Shown here piece by piece: positions 8,847-17,123 of a stretch of 64,000 nucleotides of DNA; position 1 is the first letter of the stretch, and each line of letters starts with the position of its first letter. Made by a program: the position numbers and the translations under genes. The notes under the pieces are model-generated. The model saw nothing but the letters and a program-made list of their open reading frames with translations, was not told the DNA's origin and did not search any database. Origin of the DNA: Engelhardtia mirabilis (GTDB lineage: Bacteria; Planctomycetota; UBA1135; GCA-002686595); NCBI GenBank assembly GCA_007751255.1, contig CP036296.1, positions 558,001 through 622,000 of the forward strand, in the 5' to 3' direction.

Positions 8847-9626
8847 TCAGAAGACCACAGCGAAGCCATTCGACGCCGCCAGCAGGCTCGGCAGGCTCGC
8901 GTCGACCGTGAACCACTGCAGGCCGACGGTCCCGCTCAGCGAGCTCGGCACCGGGAGCCCCAGCGACGCGTCGCCGACTGCGTCCGTGGTGGTCGCGAGC
9001 AACAGCACCGGCGCGCCCAGGTCCAGCGCGATCAGACCGTCGCCCATCGGCAGGCTCGGTGCGAAGTCCGGCGCACCGATGGCCAGGAACGTCGCGGCGC
9101 TGGGCGGGGCCAGGTGCAGCGTCGGCCTGAAACTCGAGTTGTTCTGCCAGACGTCGGGGCCGAAGGGCTGGCTGACCAGGTACTTCGGCGGCCCCGAGTC
9201 GTAGTCGAAGGAGATCGCCGGCCGCACGGTCGAGGCCGAGGGGGTCGTGCCCAGGCCGAGGGTCACGATCTCGCCGAGGGTCTGCTGCAGCGGGAAGAAG
9301 CTCCCCGCGAAGGTCAGCACGCCGGTGTCGAGCCAGACCGCGCCGCTGCCGGAGGACACACCCGGGTCGAGGGTCAGGGCCGGCACCTTCAACCAGATCT
9401 GCGTGTCGCTCACGCTCTCGGGCACGACCGCCTGGGGGAAGCCGGGTCCGGCGAGGAGCCCGACGCTGACGCTGGCGATGCCCGCCAGGCCCGAGCCCTC
9501 GATCAGGACCAGGTCGCCCGGCGAGCCCGTCTGGGGCACCACGCGATCGACCGTCTGCAAGCCCAGCGCCGACGCGGCGCAGACGAGGTGAGGGAGCGTG
9601 AACAAGGCGAGCTGGAGTCGAAGCAT
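8847..9626 (-). CDS. Secreted protein with IPT/TIG-like region
   Basis: This 259-residue protein has a signal peptide (LALFTLPHLVCAASA). The region after it (VDRVVPQTGSPGDLVLIEGSGLAG) resembles an IPT/TIG immunoglobulin-like fold. The last 110 residues match the secreted C-terminal domain type shared by several proteins in this window (MGDGLIALDLGAPVLLL, then LSGTVGLQWFTVD, ending SNGFAVVF). No catalytic motif is visible; an exported structural or surface protein is likely. It starts at ATG 9626, divergent from the small membrane protein at 9678, and converges on the palindromic element. Confidence 0.6.
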   Translation of the reverse strand: MLRLQLALFTLPHLVCAASALGLQTVDRVVPQTGSPGDLVLIEGSGLAGIASVSVGLLAGPGFPQAVVPESVSDTQIWLKVPALTLDPGVSSGSGAVWLDTGVLTFAGSFFPLQQTLGEIVTLGLGTTPSASTVRPAISFDYDSGPPKYLVSQPFGPDVWQNNSSFRPTLHLAPPSAATFLAIGAPDFAPSLPMGDGLIALDLGAPVLLLATTTDAVGDASLGLPVPSSLSGTVGLQWFTVDASLPSLLAASNGFAVVF

Positions 9627-9677
9627 GGCGAGCTGTGAGGCGGCGGCGGGCAGGACGGCTTGGGTTAGTATGCGCCC

Positions 9678-9830
9678 ATGTCCGCATCCCTGCCGGCCGA
9701 GTTCAAGGCCTACCTCCGCGAGCGCGCGGTGGTCTGGTTGGTCGTGCTCGCGGTGGTCGTCGGCGGTCTCGTCTGGCTGGCCTGGCGCACGGCCCAGGTG
9801 CCCGAGTCGCCCTTCACCTACCAGGTCTGA
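9678..9830 (+). CDS. Small single-pass membrane protein, DUF5989-like
   Basis: This 50-residue ORF starts at ATG 9678. It has an N-terminal amphipathic part (FKAYLRERAV), one transmembrane helix (about 18-37, VVWLVVLAVVVGGLVWLAW) and a short tail ending PFTYQV. Size, layout and the terminal P-F-x-Y motif resemble DUF5989 proteins, which are often encoded next to SxtJ and SGNH-type genes. Here an SGNH-like gene follows 24 nt downstream, which supports a real gene in a two-gene unit. No function is known. The family assignment is from memory of the pattern. Confidence 0.6.
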   Translation: MSASLPAEFKAYLRERAVVWLVVLAVVVGGLVWLAWRTAQVPESPFTYQV

Positions 9831-9854
9831 GCGCCGAGGGATCGGCCGTACGAC

Positions 9855-11474
9855 GTGAGCAACCTCGATCCGCTGGCCCAGACGCCCCTGTGGAGGCGCG
9901 CCCTCTACGCCCTGCTGCCGACCCTGGTCCTGCTCGGCCTGGTCGAGGTGATCGTGCGCGCGGCCCTGCCCGACGCCAGCGGCGTCGACCTCTCCCGCGG
10001 CTTCGGTGACGCGGCGCGCTACCTGGTGCGCGAGCCCGACGGCGGCTACCGCACGGCCATGTTCGTGCGTGACGTCGACGAGAAGGTGATCCCGCCCAAG
10101 AGCGAGACCCTGCGGGTCGTGATGCTCGGCGGCTCGAACACCGAGGGCTTCCCCAGCGGCTGGCTCGGGGAGCGGCTGACCGAGGCCGGCGCGACCCTGG
10201 GCAAGACGGTGGAAGTGATCAACCTGGGGCGCCGCGGCTACGGCTCCGGTCGGGTGCGCGTACTGCTACCCCAGGCCCTCGAGCTGGAACCGGACCTCTT
10301 GGTGGTCTACTCGGGCCACAACGAGTTCGTCGAGGCCAGCTTCCGCATGGACCTGGAGCAGGCCAGCGGCGAGGTCGAGGGCGGCTCCCTGGCCGCGGTC
10401 GATCGCATCGCGCGCAACTTGGCCAGCTACCGCTCCCTGCAAGGCTGGTTCGGCGATCGCGCCGGCCTCGAGCAGGCCGAGCGCCGTCCCCAGGAGCAGA
10501 CCTTCGAGCACGAGAAGTTCCTCGGCCTCGAGTGGGAGCAGACCGTCGCCAAGTTCGAGGAGTACCGCAAGAACCTCGAGACCATGGTCGCCGACGCCCG
10601 GGCCGCCGGCGTGCCGATCCTGCTCTGCACGGTGGCCGGCAACGACTTCGCCGCGCCCTTCGTGTCGACGCCGCCGGCCGGCTTGAGCGAGGCTGAGATC
10701 GCCAAGCTGAACCAGGCCCTGACCGAGGCGCGCAAGGCCCAGCCGCGGTCCCTGTCGTACCTGATCCCGCGCGTGCCCGAGGAGCGCCTGCACTTCGAGG
10801 ACTGGCTCAAGAAGGACGGCCCGACCCTCACGCCGGAGGAAACGCCGGTCTTCACCGCCCACCGCTCGCCCTTCGACCTGGCGCCCTTCTGGTGGTCGCG
10901 ACCGCACACCTGGTCGAAGCGCGTGCGGCCCTTCCTGACCTACCTGCGCGCCCTGCGCGTGCGTGGCTTGTCGGAGGCGGACCAGGCCGCCGCGCGGGCG
11001 TCGATCGAGCCACTCCAGCGCGCCCTCGCCATCGCCCCCGACCACCCCGAGGCCCTCTACCGCCTGGGCCTGGTGGACTACGCCGTCGGCGACCGCGAGC
11101 GCGGGGCCAAGCTCATGCGCCGCGGCTCCGCCACCGACCGCGCCCCGCGCAAGGGCACTCAGTACTCGAACGACATCGTGCGCGAGGTCTCGGCGCGCCT
11201 CGGCGTGCCCCTGGCCGACGTGGAGCAGACCATCCGCGCCCGCTGCCCCGACGGCCTGATCGGCTTCGAGCTGATGCGCGACGAGTGCCACTTCCACCAG
11301 GCACCGCGCTACGTGGTCATGCTCGACGTGGCCGAGGCGGTGGTGCCGGTGCTCTTCCCCGCGCTGGGGGACGAGGCGCGAGCCGAGGCCAAGAAGGCCT
11401 GGGGGCAAGCGCTGCTGGACCTGATCCGCAACGCCACCACCGCCGGCGAACGCGAGCTGGTGCGCGGGGGCTGA
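9855..11474 (+). CDS. Membrane-anchored SGNH/GDSL-type hydrolase with TPR-like segment
   Basis: This 539-residue protein starts at GTG 9855. A transmembrane anchor lies at about 16-36. The SGNH hydrolase blocks are visible: nucleophile Ser94 in MLGGSNTEG, GHNE in VVYSGHNEF, and a late D-x-x-H-like motif (DECHFHQ, near 475). A TPR-like segment (ALAIAPDHPEALYRLGLVDYAVGD) lies just before this last block. The family removes or transfers acyl groups on sugars or lipids; alginate acetylation-type proteins are related. The preceding small membrane protein probably works with it. Its stop abuts palindromic element copy 2. Confidence 0.7.
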   Translation: MSNLDPLAQTPLWRRALYALLPTLVLLGLVEVIVRAALPDASGVDLSRGFGDAARYLVREPDGGYRTAMFVRDVDEKVIPPKSETLRVVMLGGSNTEGFPSGWLGERLTEAGATLGKTVEVINLGRRGYGSGRVRVLLPQALELEPDLLVVYSGHNEFVEASFRMDLEQASGEVEGGSLAAVDRIARNLASYRSLQGWFGDRAGLEQAERRPQEQTFEHEKFLGLEWEQTVAKFEEYRKNLETMVADARAAGVPILLCTVAGNDFAAPFVSTPPAGLSEAEIAKLNQALTEARKAQPRSLSYLIPRVPEERLHFEDWLKKDGPTLTPEETPVFTAHRSPFDLAPFWWSRPHTWSKRVRPFLTYLRALRVRGLSEADQAAARASIEPLQRALAIAPDHPEALYRLGLVDYAVGDRERGAKLMRRGSATDRAPRKGTQYSNDIVREVSARLGVPLADVEQTIRARCPDGLIGFELMRDECHFHQAPRYVVMLDVAEAVVPVLFPALGDEARAEAKKAWGQALLDLIRNATTAGERELVRGG

Positions 11475-11478
11475 AGGT

Positions 11479-11644
11479 GTGGGAGTACGGTGCCGTGGGC
11501 GTACTGGGCGTACGGTGCCGTGGGCGTACGGTGCCGGGACCATTTGTCCCAACTGCGTCCCGCGGCGCTGCGATTCGCAGCGCCGCGGGACGCAGTTGGG
11601 ACAAATGGTCCCGGCACCGTACGCCCACGGCACCGTACGCCCAC
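11479..11644. repeat. Large palindromic intergenic element, copy 2
   Basis: This is a perfect 69-bp inverted repeat (11505-11573 and 11575-11643) around base 11574. It is made of the same core as copy 1 plus one extra GTGGGCGTACGGTGCC-type unit per side. An additional left unit carries one change (GTGGGAGTACGG). The element fills the whole convergent gap and touches the TAG stop of the minus-strand ATP-grasp gene. The 109-bp core is base-for-base identical to copy 1, 2.8 kb away. Confidence 0.95.
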
Positions 11645-12670
11645 CTACCCCATCCAGGGTGCCTCGTACCGCAGCCCCAGGTTCACGATCTTCTGCAGCA
11701 GCTGCGGGTACCCGTACCCCACGCGCTCGAACGACTCGGCGAAGTCCTCGCCGAAGCACAGATCCGGGTTCGGGTTCGCCTCGAGGATCCAGACCCGCTC
11801 GCGCTCGTCCATTCGCATGTCGATGCGCGCATAGCCCGACAGGCCGAGGGCCTTGTAGATGCGTCGCGCCAAGCGGGTGATCTCGTCGGTCTTGGCGGCA
11901 TCCAGCTCCGCCGGCGCGGTGCGCAGGCCGATCTTCTTCTGGTAGGCGGTGTCCCACTTGACCCGCGAGGTGAAGACGTTCGGCGCCCCCGGTCGCAGGT
12001 CGTCCATGAACAGCTCGAAGATCGGCGAGGTCTCGAGGCGCTGGTTGCCGAGCACGCCGATGGTCATCTCGCGGCCCTCGATGTACTCCTCGCACAGGGC
12101 GCCGGTGCCGACGTTGCGGTGGATGAAGTCGACGCGCTCGCGCAGTTGCTCGGCGTCGCGCACGACCGAGGCCTCGGAGATGCCGACCGAGGCGTGCTCG
12201 CTGCGCGACTTGACGAAGAGCGGGAAGTCCAGGTCCTTGGGCAGGCGCGCCAGGGCCTTGCCCCGCGGCACCACCATGAAGTGCGGCGCGCGGATGCGGT
12301 GGTAGGACAGGATCTTCTTGCAGAGCGACTTGTCGTTGGCGAGCAGCAAGCCGCGCGGGTTGCAGCCGGTGTAGGGCTGCTTCTGCAGCTCGAGCCAACT
12401 GACCACGGCCGAGTCGTAGAGGCCGACGCCGTGGAAGTGCGTGAGCAGGTTGAAGGCCACGTGGGGGCGGTGCTCCCGCAGGGCGTGGCGCAGGACGCTC
12501 AGGTCGTCGTCGATGCCGACCATGGTCACCGTGTGGCCCAGGTTCTCGAGGGTCGAGACCACGTCGAACTCCTGCTTGAACTGGTTGGCCACGTCGGGCG
12601 CGAGGCCCTCGAGCGAGTCGGGCGGGACCAGGTCGGCGTGCAGCGCGACGAGAATGCGGAGCTTCTTCAC
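11645..12670 (-). CDS. ATP-grasp ligase, D-alanine-D-alanine ligase-like
   Basis: This 341-residue protein starts at GTG 12670. It has a Rossmann-like start (KKLRILVALHADLVPP) and an ATP-grasp fold. The nucleotide-binding strand is FPLFVKSRSEHASVGIS, the acidic segment is LCEEYIEGREMTIGVLG, and the metal-binding end is WILEANPNPDLCFG. It resembles D-Ala-D-Ala ligase, but the host Ddl is usually near cell-division genes, so a role ligating another amino acid or peptide is likely. It is 12 nt downstream of the zinc-peptidase gene, which implies co-transcription: one makes and one cuts a peptide-like bond (inference). Confidence 0.8.
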   Translation of the reverse strand: MKKLRILVALHADLVPPDSLEGLAPDVANQFKQEFDVVSTLENLGHTVTMVGIDDDLSVLRHALREHRPHVAFNLLTHFHGVGLYDSAVVSWLELQKQPYTGCNPRGLLLANDKSLCKKILSYHRIRAPHFMVVPRGKALARLPKDLDFPLFVKSRSEHASVGISEASVVRDAEQLRERVDFIHRNVGTGALCEEYIEGREMTIGVLGNQRLETSPIFELFMDDLRPGAPNVFTSRVKWDTAYQKKIGLRTAPAELDAAKTDEITRLARRIYKALGLSGYARIDMRMDERERVWILEANPNPDLCFGEDFAESFERVGYGYPQLLQKIVNLGLRYEAPWMG

Positions 12671-12682
12671 GGTTGGTCCGGG

Positions 12683-13711
12683 CTAGCGTTGGTAGCGCGG
12701 GTGCGCGCCGTAGAGGAACTGACTCGACAGGGAGGTCAACACCACCGCCGCGTCGACCAGGGCGTCGGCCTCGGTCGACGGCAGGCGCAGCTCGCGCAGG
12801 TGACTGCGCTCGATCATCTCGCGCAGGGCGTGGTCCAGGAGGTAGCGGTGCTGGCCCGTGGCGGCCGCCACCCGGCGCACCAGGTTGCGCCGGTTGCGGC
12901 GCAGGAAGGTGCTCGCCCGCGGACCCTTGTCGAGAGCCGGGAAGACGCGCTCGAGTTGGCCGGCGAAGGCCGGAGTGCCCTCCTGGGCATAGAACTCGCG
13001 CTTCTGGGCGTAGTACTCGCGCAGGGTCGTACGCACCGAAGCGACGTTGTCCTCGCGCGCGCGGGTACGCAGGGCCGGGGGCTTGTCCGCGATCTCGGCC
13101 ATCAGGACGTCCACGTACTCGAGCTTGGCCAGGGCCGGCCAGTCGGCGTAGCGCGTGCGCCAACGGGAACCCGAGCCCAGCCAAACCGCGAACGTCTCGG
13201 CCCAATCCTCGAGCGGGTGGCTCTGGCTGTACCAGTAGTCGAGGTTCAGCACGTGGGCCCGGCTGGTGGGGTCCGGCGTGTAGCTCGACTCGTAGGCGTC
13301 ACCGGGCCGTCCGAACGTCTCGCGCCAACTGCGCCGGCGCCGCAGGTGGTAGGCGTTGTCGATGGCGTGGGCGGCCTCGTGGCGCAGGATCCGCAGGCAC
13401 TCGTCCTGGCTGCCGCCTTCCACCTGCAACATCTGGCTGCGCTCCAGGCGCACCAGGCGCTCGTGGGCCAGGTAGAAGGGAATCGCGAAGCCGGTGGCGC
13501 CGTCGGGCGTGAACCAGTCAGTGGAGAGCCAGACGTAGGGCTTGAAGCGCAGGCCGCGTCGGGCGAGCTCCTCGTGCAGTCGCTCGACACGGCCTTCGAG
13601 CTCGGAACCCTCGATCGCCAGGCCCAGGTCGCACAATCGCCAGTCGAGCAGCTCTGCGTCGGGCAGCGTCGCCCAGCGCCCGCGGCTGGTCGTGGTCCGT
13701 TTGCGCGCCAT
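12683..13711 (-). CDS. Putative zinc-binding metallopeptidase
   Basis: This is a cytoplasmic 342-residue protein. The zinc peptidase motif HEAAH is at 111-115 (RILRHEAAHAIDN), with a downstream acidic candidate ligand in HPLEDWAETFAVWLGS. No signal peptide or membrane segment is seen. The pattern matches the group annotated as putative zinc-binding metallopeptidases, often found beside ATP-grasp genes as here. The substrate is unknown. ATG 13711 is the start; the kinase gene ends 20 nt upstream of it, so the whole 16.9-11.6 kb minus-strand run may be read together. Confidence 0.7.
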   Translation of the reverse strand: MARKRTTTSRGRWATLPDAELLDWRLCDLGLAIEGSELEGRVERLHEELARRGLRFKPYVWLSTDWFTPDGATGFAIPFYLAHERLVRLERSQMLQVEGGSQDECLRILRHEAAHAIDNAYHLRRRRSWRETFGRPGDAYESSYTPDPTSRAHVLNLDYWYSQSHPLEDWAETFAVWLGSGSRWRTRYADWPALAKLEYVDVLMAEIADKPPALRTRAREDNVASVRTTLREYYAQKREFYAQEGTPAFAGQLERVFPALDKGPRASTFLRRNRRNLVRRVAAATGQHRYLLDHALREMIERSHLRELRLPSTEADALVDAAVVLTSLSSQFLYGAHPRYQR

Positions 13712-13731
13712 GGAGAGAGTCTAGGGCAGAG

Positions 13732-16335
13732 TCACTCGATCACCCGCTCGGCCCACAGGTCTCGGTTCCCGCGGGCGGTCCCTGAGGCGAGGCGCAGACC
13801 GGCGGCGGCGACCGTCTGCGTTGATGACGCGGCCGGTCCGCTGACCTCCAGGCAGTGCTGATAGAGCTCGTCGAGTTCGACGGCCGCGTCGACGGCGGCC
13901 GCGCTGCCCGGATCCGCCAGGCCGCGCGCCTCGAGTGCCCGCGCCCGCGCGTAGACCGTGCGGCGATGATCCGGTCCGAGCTGCGCGCTGCGACCGACGG
14001 CCGCGCGCTCGAAGTTGACGCTGGCCTCGTCGAACTGCCCCAGCTCGATCTGCACCAGCCCCAACGACGCGACTGCGTCGAGAGTCTCGCTGTGATCGGG
14101 CCCCCAAAGGCGCTCGTTCATCTCCAAGCAGGCGATGCTGATGCGCTCCGACTCCTCCAGCTCGCCCAGCTCGTAGACGGCGCCCCCGAGGTTGTAGAGC
14201 AGGGTGGCCACGGTCGGGTGGTCACCGTCGAGCTCGATTTGGAGGATCGCGATGGCCTCCTCGAACAGCTCGCGGGCCTCGGCGTTGCGTCCCTTGCCGA
14301 ACAGGAAGGTGCCGAGGTTGCTGGCGGCGACTCCGGCTTGGACCGAGAGCGGCCCATAGGCCCCGACGATCAGCTCGCGGGCCGAGCGGTAGGCGGCCTC
14401 GGTGGCCTCGTCGTCCCCGAGCACGCGCGTAGCGCGCGCCAGGTGGCTCGCCGCGGTGGCGGCCATGGGTGAGAACTCGGGACCGAACTCGACGAAGCGG
14501 TCCCTCGCGGCCTGGGCGTAGGGGATCGACTCCGTCAACTGCCCGGACTCCTGCAGGGCCCAGGCCAGGTCGCTGTCGATCGCGGCGAGCTCGGGATAGG
14601 TGTCGTCCAGGTAGCCGTGGGCCAAGCCACGCAGTTCGAGCAGGTCCTGGGCCGCCGCGGCGTGGTCCCCGCGCCGCCCGCGCAGGGTGGCGAGCAGGCG
14701 ACTGGCGCGCACCCACTCGAAGGCCCGCTCGGGCAAGAGGTCGGCGAAGATCTGGCGCGCGCCCTCGATGTGCTCCTGGGCCGACTCGTAGCGGCCCTGG
14801 CCGTAGTAGCTGAGCCCGATCAACAGGCGCGTGTCGGCCTCGAGCACCGATTGGCCGGGAAAGGCGCGCATGACCTCGCTCGCCGCGCGGTCGAGCATCT
14901 CGCCCACCGTCGACTCGCTCGAGGTCGTCGTGGTGACGCCCAGGGGGTTCGCGCCGCGCAGCATGGTGTTCAGGAAGCGGTTGAGCATCTCGGCCCGCTC
15001 CAGGCGCTCCTCGGCCTGGGCGCGTGCGGCCTCGGCGTCGGCCCGCGCGGCCACGGCGCTGGCGCGCTCGGTCTCCAGCTCGATCCCCCGGGCCTCGAGC
15101 TCGCGTCCGCGCTCGACGCTCTTGTAGAGACCCCAGCCAGTGCCGGCGGAACCCAGTAGCAGCAGCGTCGCCGCGACCGCGCCGCCCACCACCCAGGCCC
15201 GATTGCGACGCACGAACTTGCGCGCCGCGTAGGTCGCGCTCGGCGGACCCGCGTGCAGGGGTTGGTGATCCAGGTAGCGCCCGAGCTCGTCGGCCAGGTC
15301 CTGGGCCGAGGCGTAGCGGCGGTCGGGCTCCTTCGCCATGGCGCGCGCCGTGACCCAGTCGAGCTCGCGCGACAGGCTCGGCACCAGGCGACTGGGGGGC
15401 TCGGGGTCGCGCTCGCAGACCTCCTTGGCCAGGGCCGTCCACGAGCTGGAGTCACTGATCCAAGGCGAGCGACCGGTGAGCAGGTGGTAGAGCAGGACCC
15501 CCAGGGCGTGGACGTCGGTGCGCACGTCGATGCCCTCGCTCAGACCGAGGACTTGCTCGGGACTCATGTAGCCCAGGGTTCCCAGCAGCTCGCCCCCGGC
15601 CGTGAGCGAGAGGTCCGTCTCCCCGGTCGCGCGCGCGATGCCGAAGTCGATCACCCGCACGCGCCCCTCGAGGTCCACCAGGCAGTTGTCCGGCTTCAGG
15701 TCCCGGTGGATCACGCCGCGCAGGTGACCGTGTTGGACGGCGACGCAGGCCTCGCGCAACAGCAGCAGTCGCCGCCGCAGGGGCAGCTCGCGGGCGAAGG
15801 CCGTCAGGGGTCGCGCGCCCTCGATCAACTCCATCGCGAACCACGGCCGCGGTGGCCCGCCCTCGGGGCCCTCGAGCACGCCGGAGGCCAGGACCTTGGC
15901 GATGCCCGGGTGCGACAGCCGCGCCAGGACCTGGGACTCCTCCTCGAAGCGCCGCCGCGAACGCTCGGTGCCCAGACCCGAGCGCAGGGCCTTCAAGGCC
16001 ACCGAGCGCGCCGGGCTCTCCTGCCGCGCCTCCCAGACCTCACCCATGCCGCCGGCGCCGATCGGGCGCACCAGCTCGAAGCCGCCGATGTGCGCGCCCG
16101 GCTGCAGCACCACGTGGGTCTCGTGGCGGTGGGCCAGGTCGACCAGGGTCTCGGCCGAGGGCGGCTCCAGGAAGCGCTCGTCGGTGGCGTGGGCGGCGAG
16201 CATGCGCTCGGCCTCGCGGGCGAGGTCGGGGTCGTCGCGAAGGGCCGACCGCACCGCATCGACGCGCGCCTCGGCCGGCAGGGCCAGGGCGGCCTCGAAC
16301 GCCTCGCGCACGCGGCGGAAGCCGCTACTGTCCAT
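13732..16335 (-). CDS. Membrane serine/threonine protein kinase with TPR sensor domain
   Basis: This 867-residue protein carries a Hanks-type kinase domain at about 86-355. Seen are the G-loop IGAGGMGEV (92-100), the ATP lysine Lys115 (VALK), HRDLKPDN with Asp212, the DFG at 230-232, and GYMSPEQ. A transmembrane helix lies at about 381-403. A coiled-coil stretch and repeated TPR-type helices fill about 410-840. The start at ATG 16335 overlaps the end of the ECF sigma gene by 11 nt, so the two are translationally coupled. Planctomycetes commonly pair such kinases with ECF sigma factors; phosphorylation of the sigma factor or its partners is a plausible role but not shown. Confidence 0.93.
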   Translation of the reverse strand: MDSSGFRRVREAFEAALALPAEARVDAVRSALRDDPDLAREAERMLAAHATDERFLEPPSAETLVDLAHRHETHVVLQPGAHIGGFELVRPIGAGGMGEVWEARQESPARSVALKALRSGLGTERSRRRFEEESQVLARLSHPGIAKVLASGVLEGPEGGPPRPWFAMELIEGARPLTAFARELPLRRRLLLLREACVAVQHGHLRGVIHRDLKPDNCLVDLEGRVRVIDFGIARATGETDLSLTAGGELLGTLGYMSPEQVLGLSEGIDVRTDVHALGVLLYHLLTGRSPWISDSSSWTALAKEVCERDPEPPSRLVPSLSRELDWVTARAMAKEPDRRYASAQDLADELGRYLDHQPLHAGPPSATYAARKFVRRNRAWVVGGAVAATLLLLGSAGTGWGLYKSVERGRELEARGIELETERASAVAARADAEAARAQAEERLERAEMLNRFLNTMLRGANPLGVTTTTSSESTVGEMLDRAASEVMRAFPGQSVLEADTRLLIGLSYYGQGRYESAQEHIEGARQIFADLLPERAFEWVRASRLLATLRGRRGDHAAAAQDLLELRGLAHGYLDDTYPELAAIDSDLAWALQESGQLTESIPYAQAARDRFVEFGPEFSPMAATAASHLARATRVLGDDEATEAAYRSARELIVGAYGPLSVQAGVAASNLGTFLFGKGRNAEARELFEEAIAILQIELDGDHPTVATLLYNLGGAVYELGELEESERISIACLEMNERLWGPDHSETLDAVASLGLVQIELGQFDEASVNFERAAVGRSAQLGPDHRRTVYARARALEARGLADPGSAAAVDAAVELDELYQHCLEVSGPAASSTQTVAAAGLRLASGTARGNRDLWAERVIE

Positions 16336-16918
16336 CGGCCCCCGGCGCGCCCTTTGGGCCGGCACCGTCGGGGCCCAGGCGCGAGGCCAGCCAGGCCCGG
16401 GCCGACTGCCATCCCCGCTCGACCGTGGCATGTCCCAGTTGCATCACGTCGGCGGTCTCCGCGATGGAGAGGCCGCCGAAGAAGCGTAGCTCGACGATGC
16501 GCGCCAGGCGGGCGTCGAGTTCGGCCAGGCGATCGAGCTCGTCGTTCAGTTCGAGCACGTCGGGCACGCGGTCCGCGTAGACCGCCAGGGCCTCGTCCAG
16601 GAGCACCCGCTGCCGCGAGTCGGGCCGCTTGGCCGCCGACTTGGCGCGGGCGTGGTCCACGAGGACCGAGCGCATGGCCTTGGCCGCAATGGCCAGGAAG
16701 TGGCCGCGATCACCGGGGTCCGAGCCCGCGTGGTCGAGCTTGAGCCAGGCCTCGTGGATCAGGGCCGTGGCCTGCAGGGTGTGCCCGGCCCCGGAGCCGA
16801 GCATGCGCCGCGCCCGGTCGTGCAGGTCGCCGTAGACGACCTCGAAGAGCGCTTCGCCGGCGCTCTCGTCCCCACCCTTCAAGCGCTGCAGTAGGACCGT
16901 GACGTCGCCGTGTCTCAC
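16325..16918 (-). CDS. ECF sigma factor, planctomycete/acidobacterial type
   Basis: This 197-residue RNA polymerase sigma factor has region 2 (ALFEVVYGDLHDRARRML through LIHEAWLKLDHA and HFLAIAAKAMRSVLVDHARA) and region 4 (LARIVELRFFGGLSIAETADVMQL). This is the subfamily that is expanded in Planctomycetota and genetically linked to serine/threonine kinases. GTG 16918 is preferred because a GGAG lies 6 nt upstream; a TTG at 16936 has no such site. No anti-sigma gene is adjacent on this side, and the overlapping kinase is the probable regulator. It lies divergent from the first FG-GAP gene, a candidate target (inference). Confidence 0.9.
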   Translation of the reverse strand: MRHGDVTVLLQRLKGGDESAGEALFEVVYGDLHDRARRMLGSGAGHTLQATALIHEAWLKLDHAGSDPGDRGHFLAIAAKAMRSVLVDHARAKSAAKRPDSRQRVLLDEALAVYADRVPDVLELNDELDRLAELDARLARIVELRFFGGLSIAETADVMQLGHATVERGWQSARAWLASRLGPDGAGPKGAPGADGQ

Positions 16919-16999
16919 GCGTGACTCCGCTCGCAATCGTGGGTGAGGCCCCGGCTTCCGTCAAGCCGGGGCCGCGAGTGGAGCCCATGACCGGGGATT

Positions 17000-17028
17000 G
17001 GTGAGGGAGCGCGGGGCCGCAATCCGTG
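17000..17028 (+). promoter_or_regulatory. Conserved upstream element of FG-GAP gene 1
   Basis: A 29-nt block starting GGTGAGGGAG and ending GGCCGCAATCCGTG-like sequence matches 24/29 bases of the block at 18969-18997. Both blocks end exactly 96 nt before the ATG of their FG-GAP gene. Conservation at fixed distance suggests a promoter or shared 5' leader. It could also be simple residue of the gene duplication. Confidence 0.5.
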
Positions 17029-17123
17029 GGCATCAGCGAGCGACGACCGCGCAGGTCGGTCGCGCGCCCATTCCTGAACACACCCGCGTCGAGCACGGCG
17101 CGGCCGCCCCAACGGCTCCCGCC

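Noticed and set aside
11645-12670. Essential D-Ala-D-Ala ligase (ddl)
   Set aside because: It has the fold but sits with a zinc peptidase rather than cell-wall genes, so a specialised ligase is more likely.
10266-13861. Two ~980-codon frames, one per strand, crossing several genes and an intergenic palindrome
   Set aside because: Both span convergent genes in the wrong frame and have low-complexity composition. The genes they overlap show catalytic motifs.
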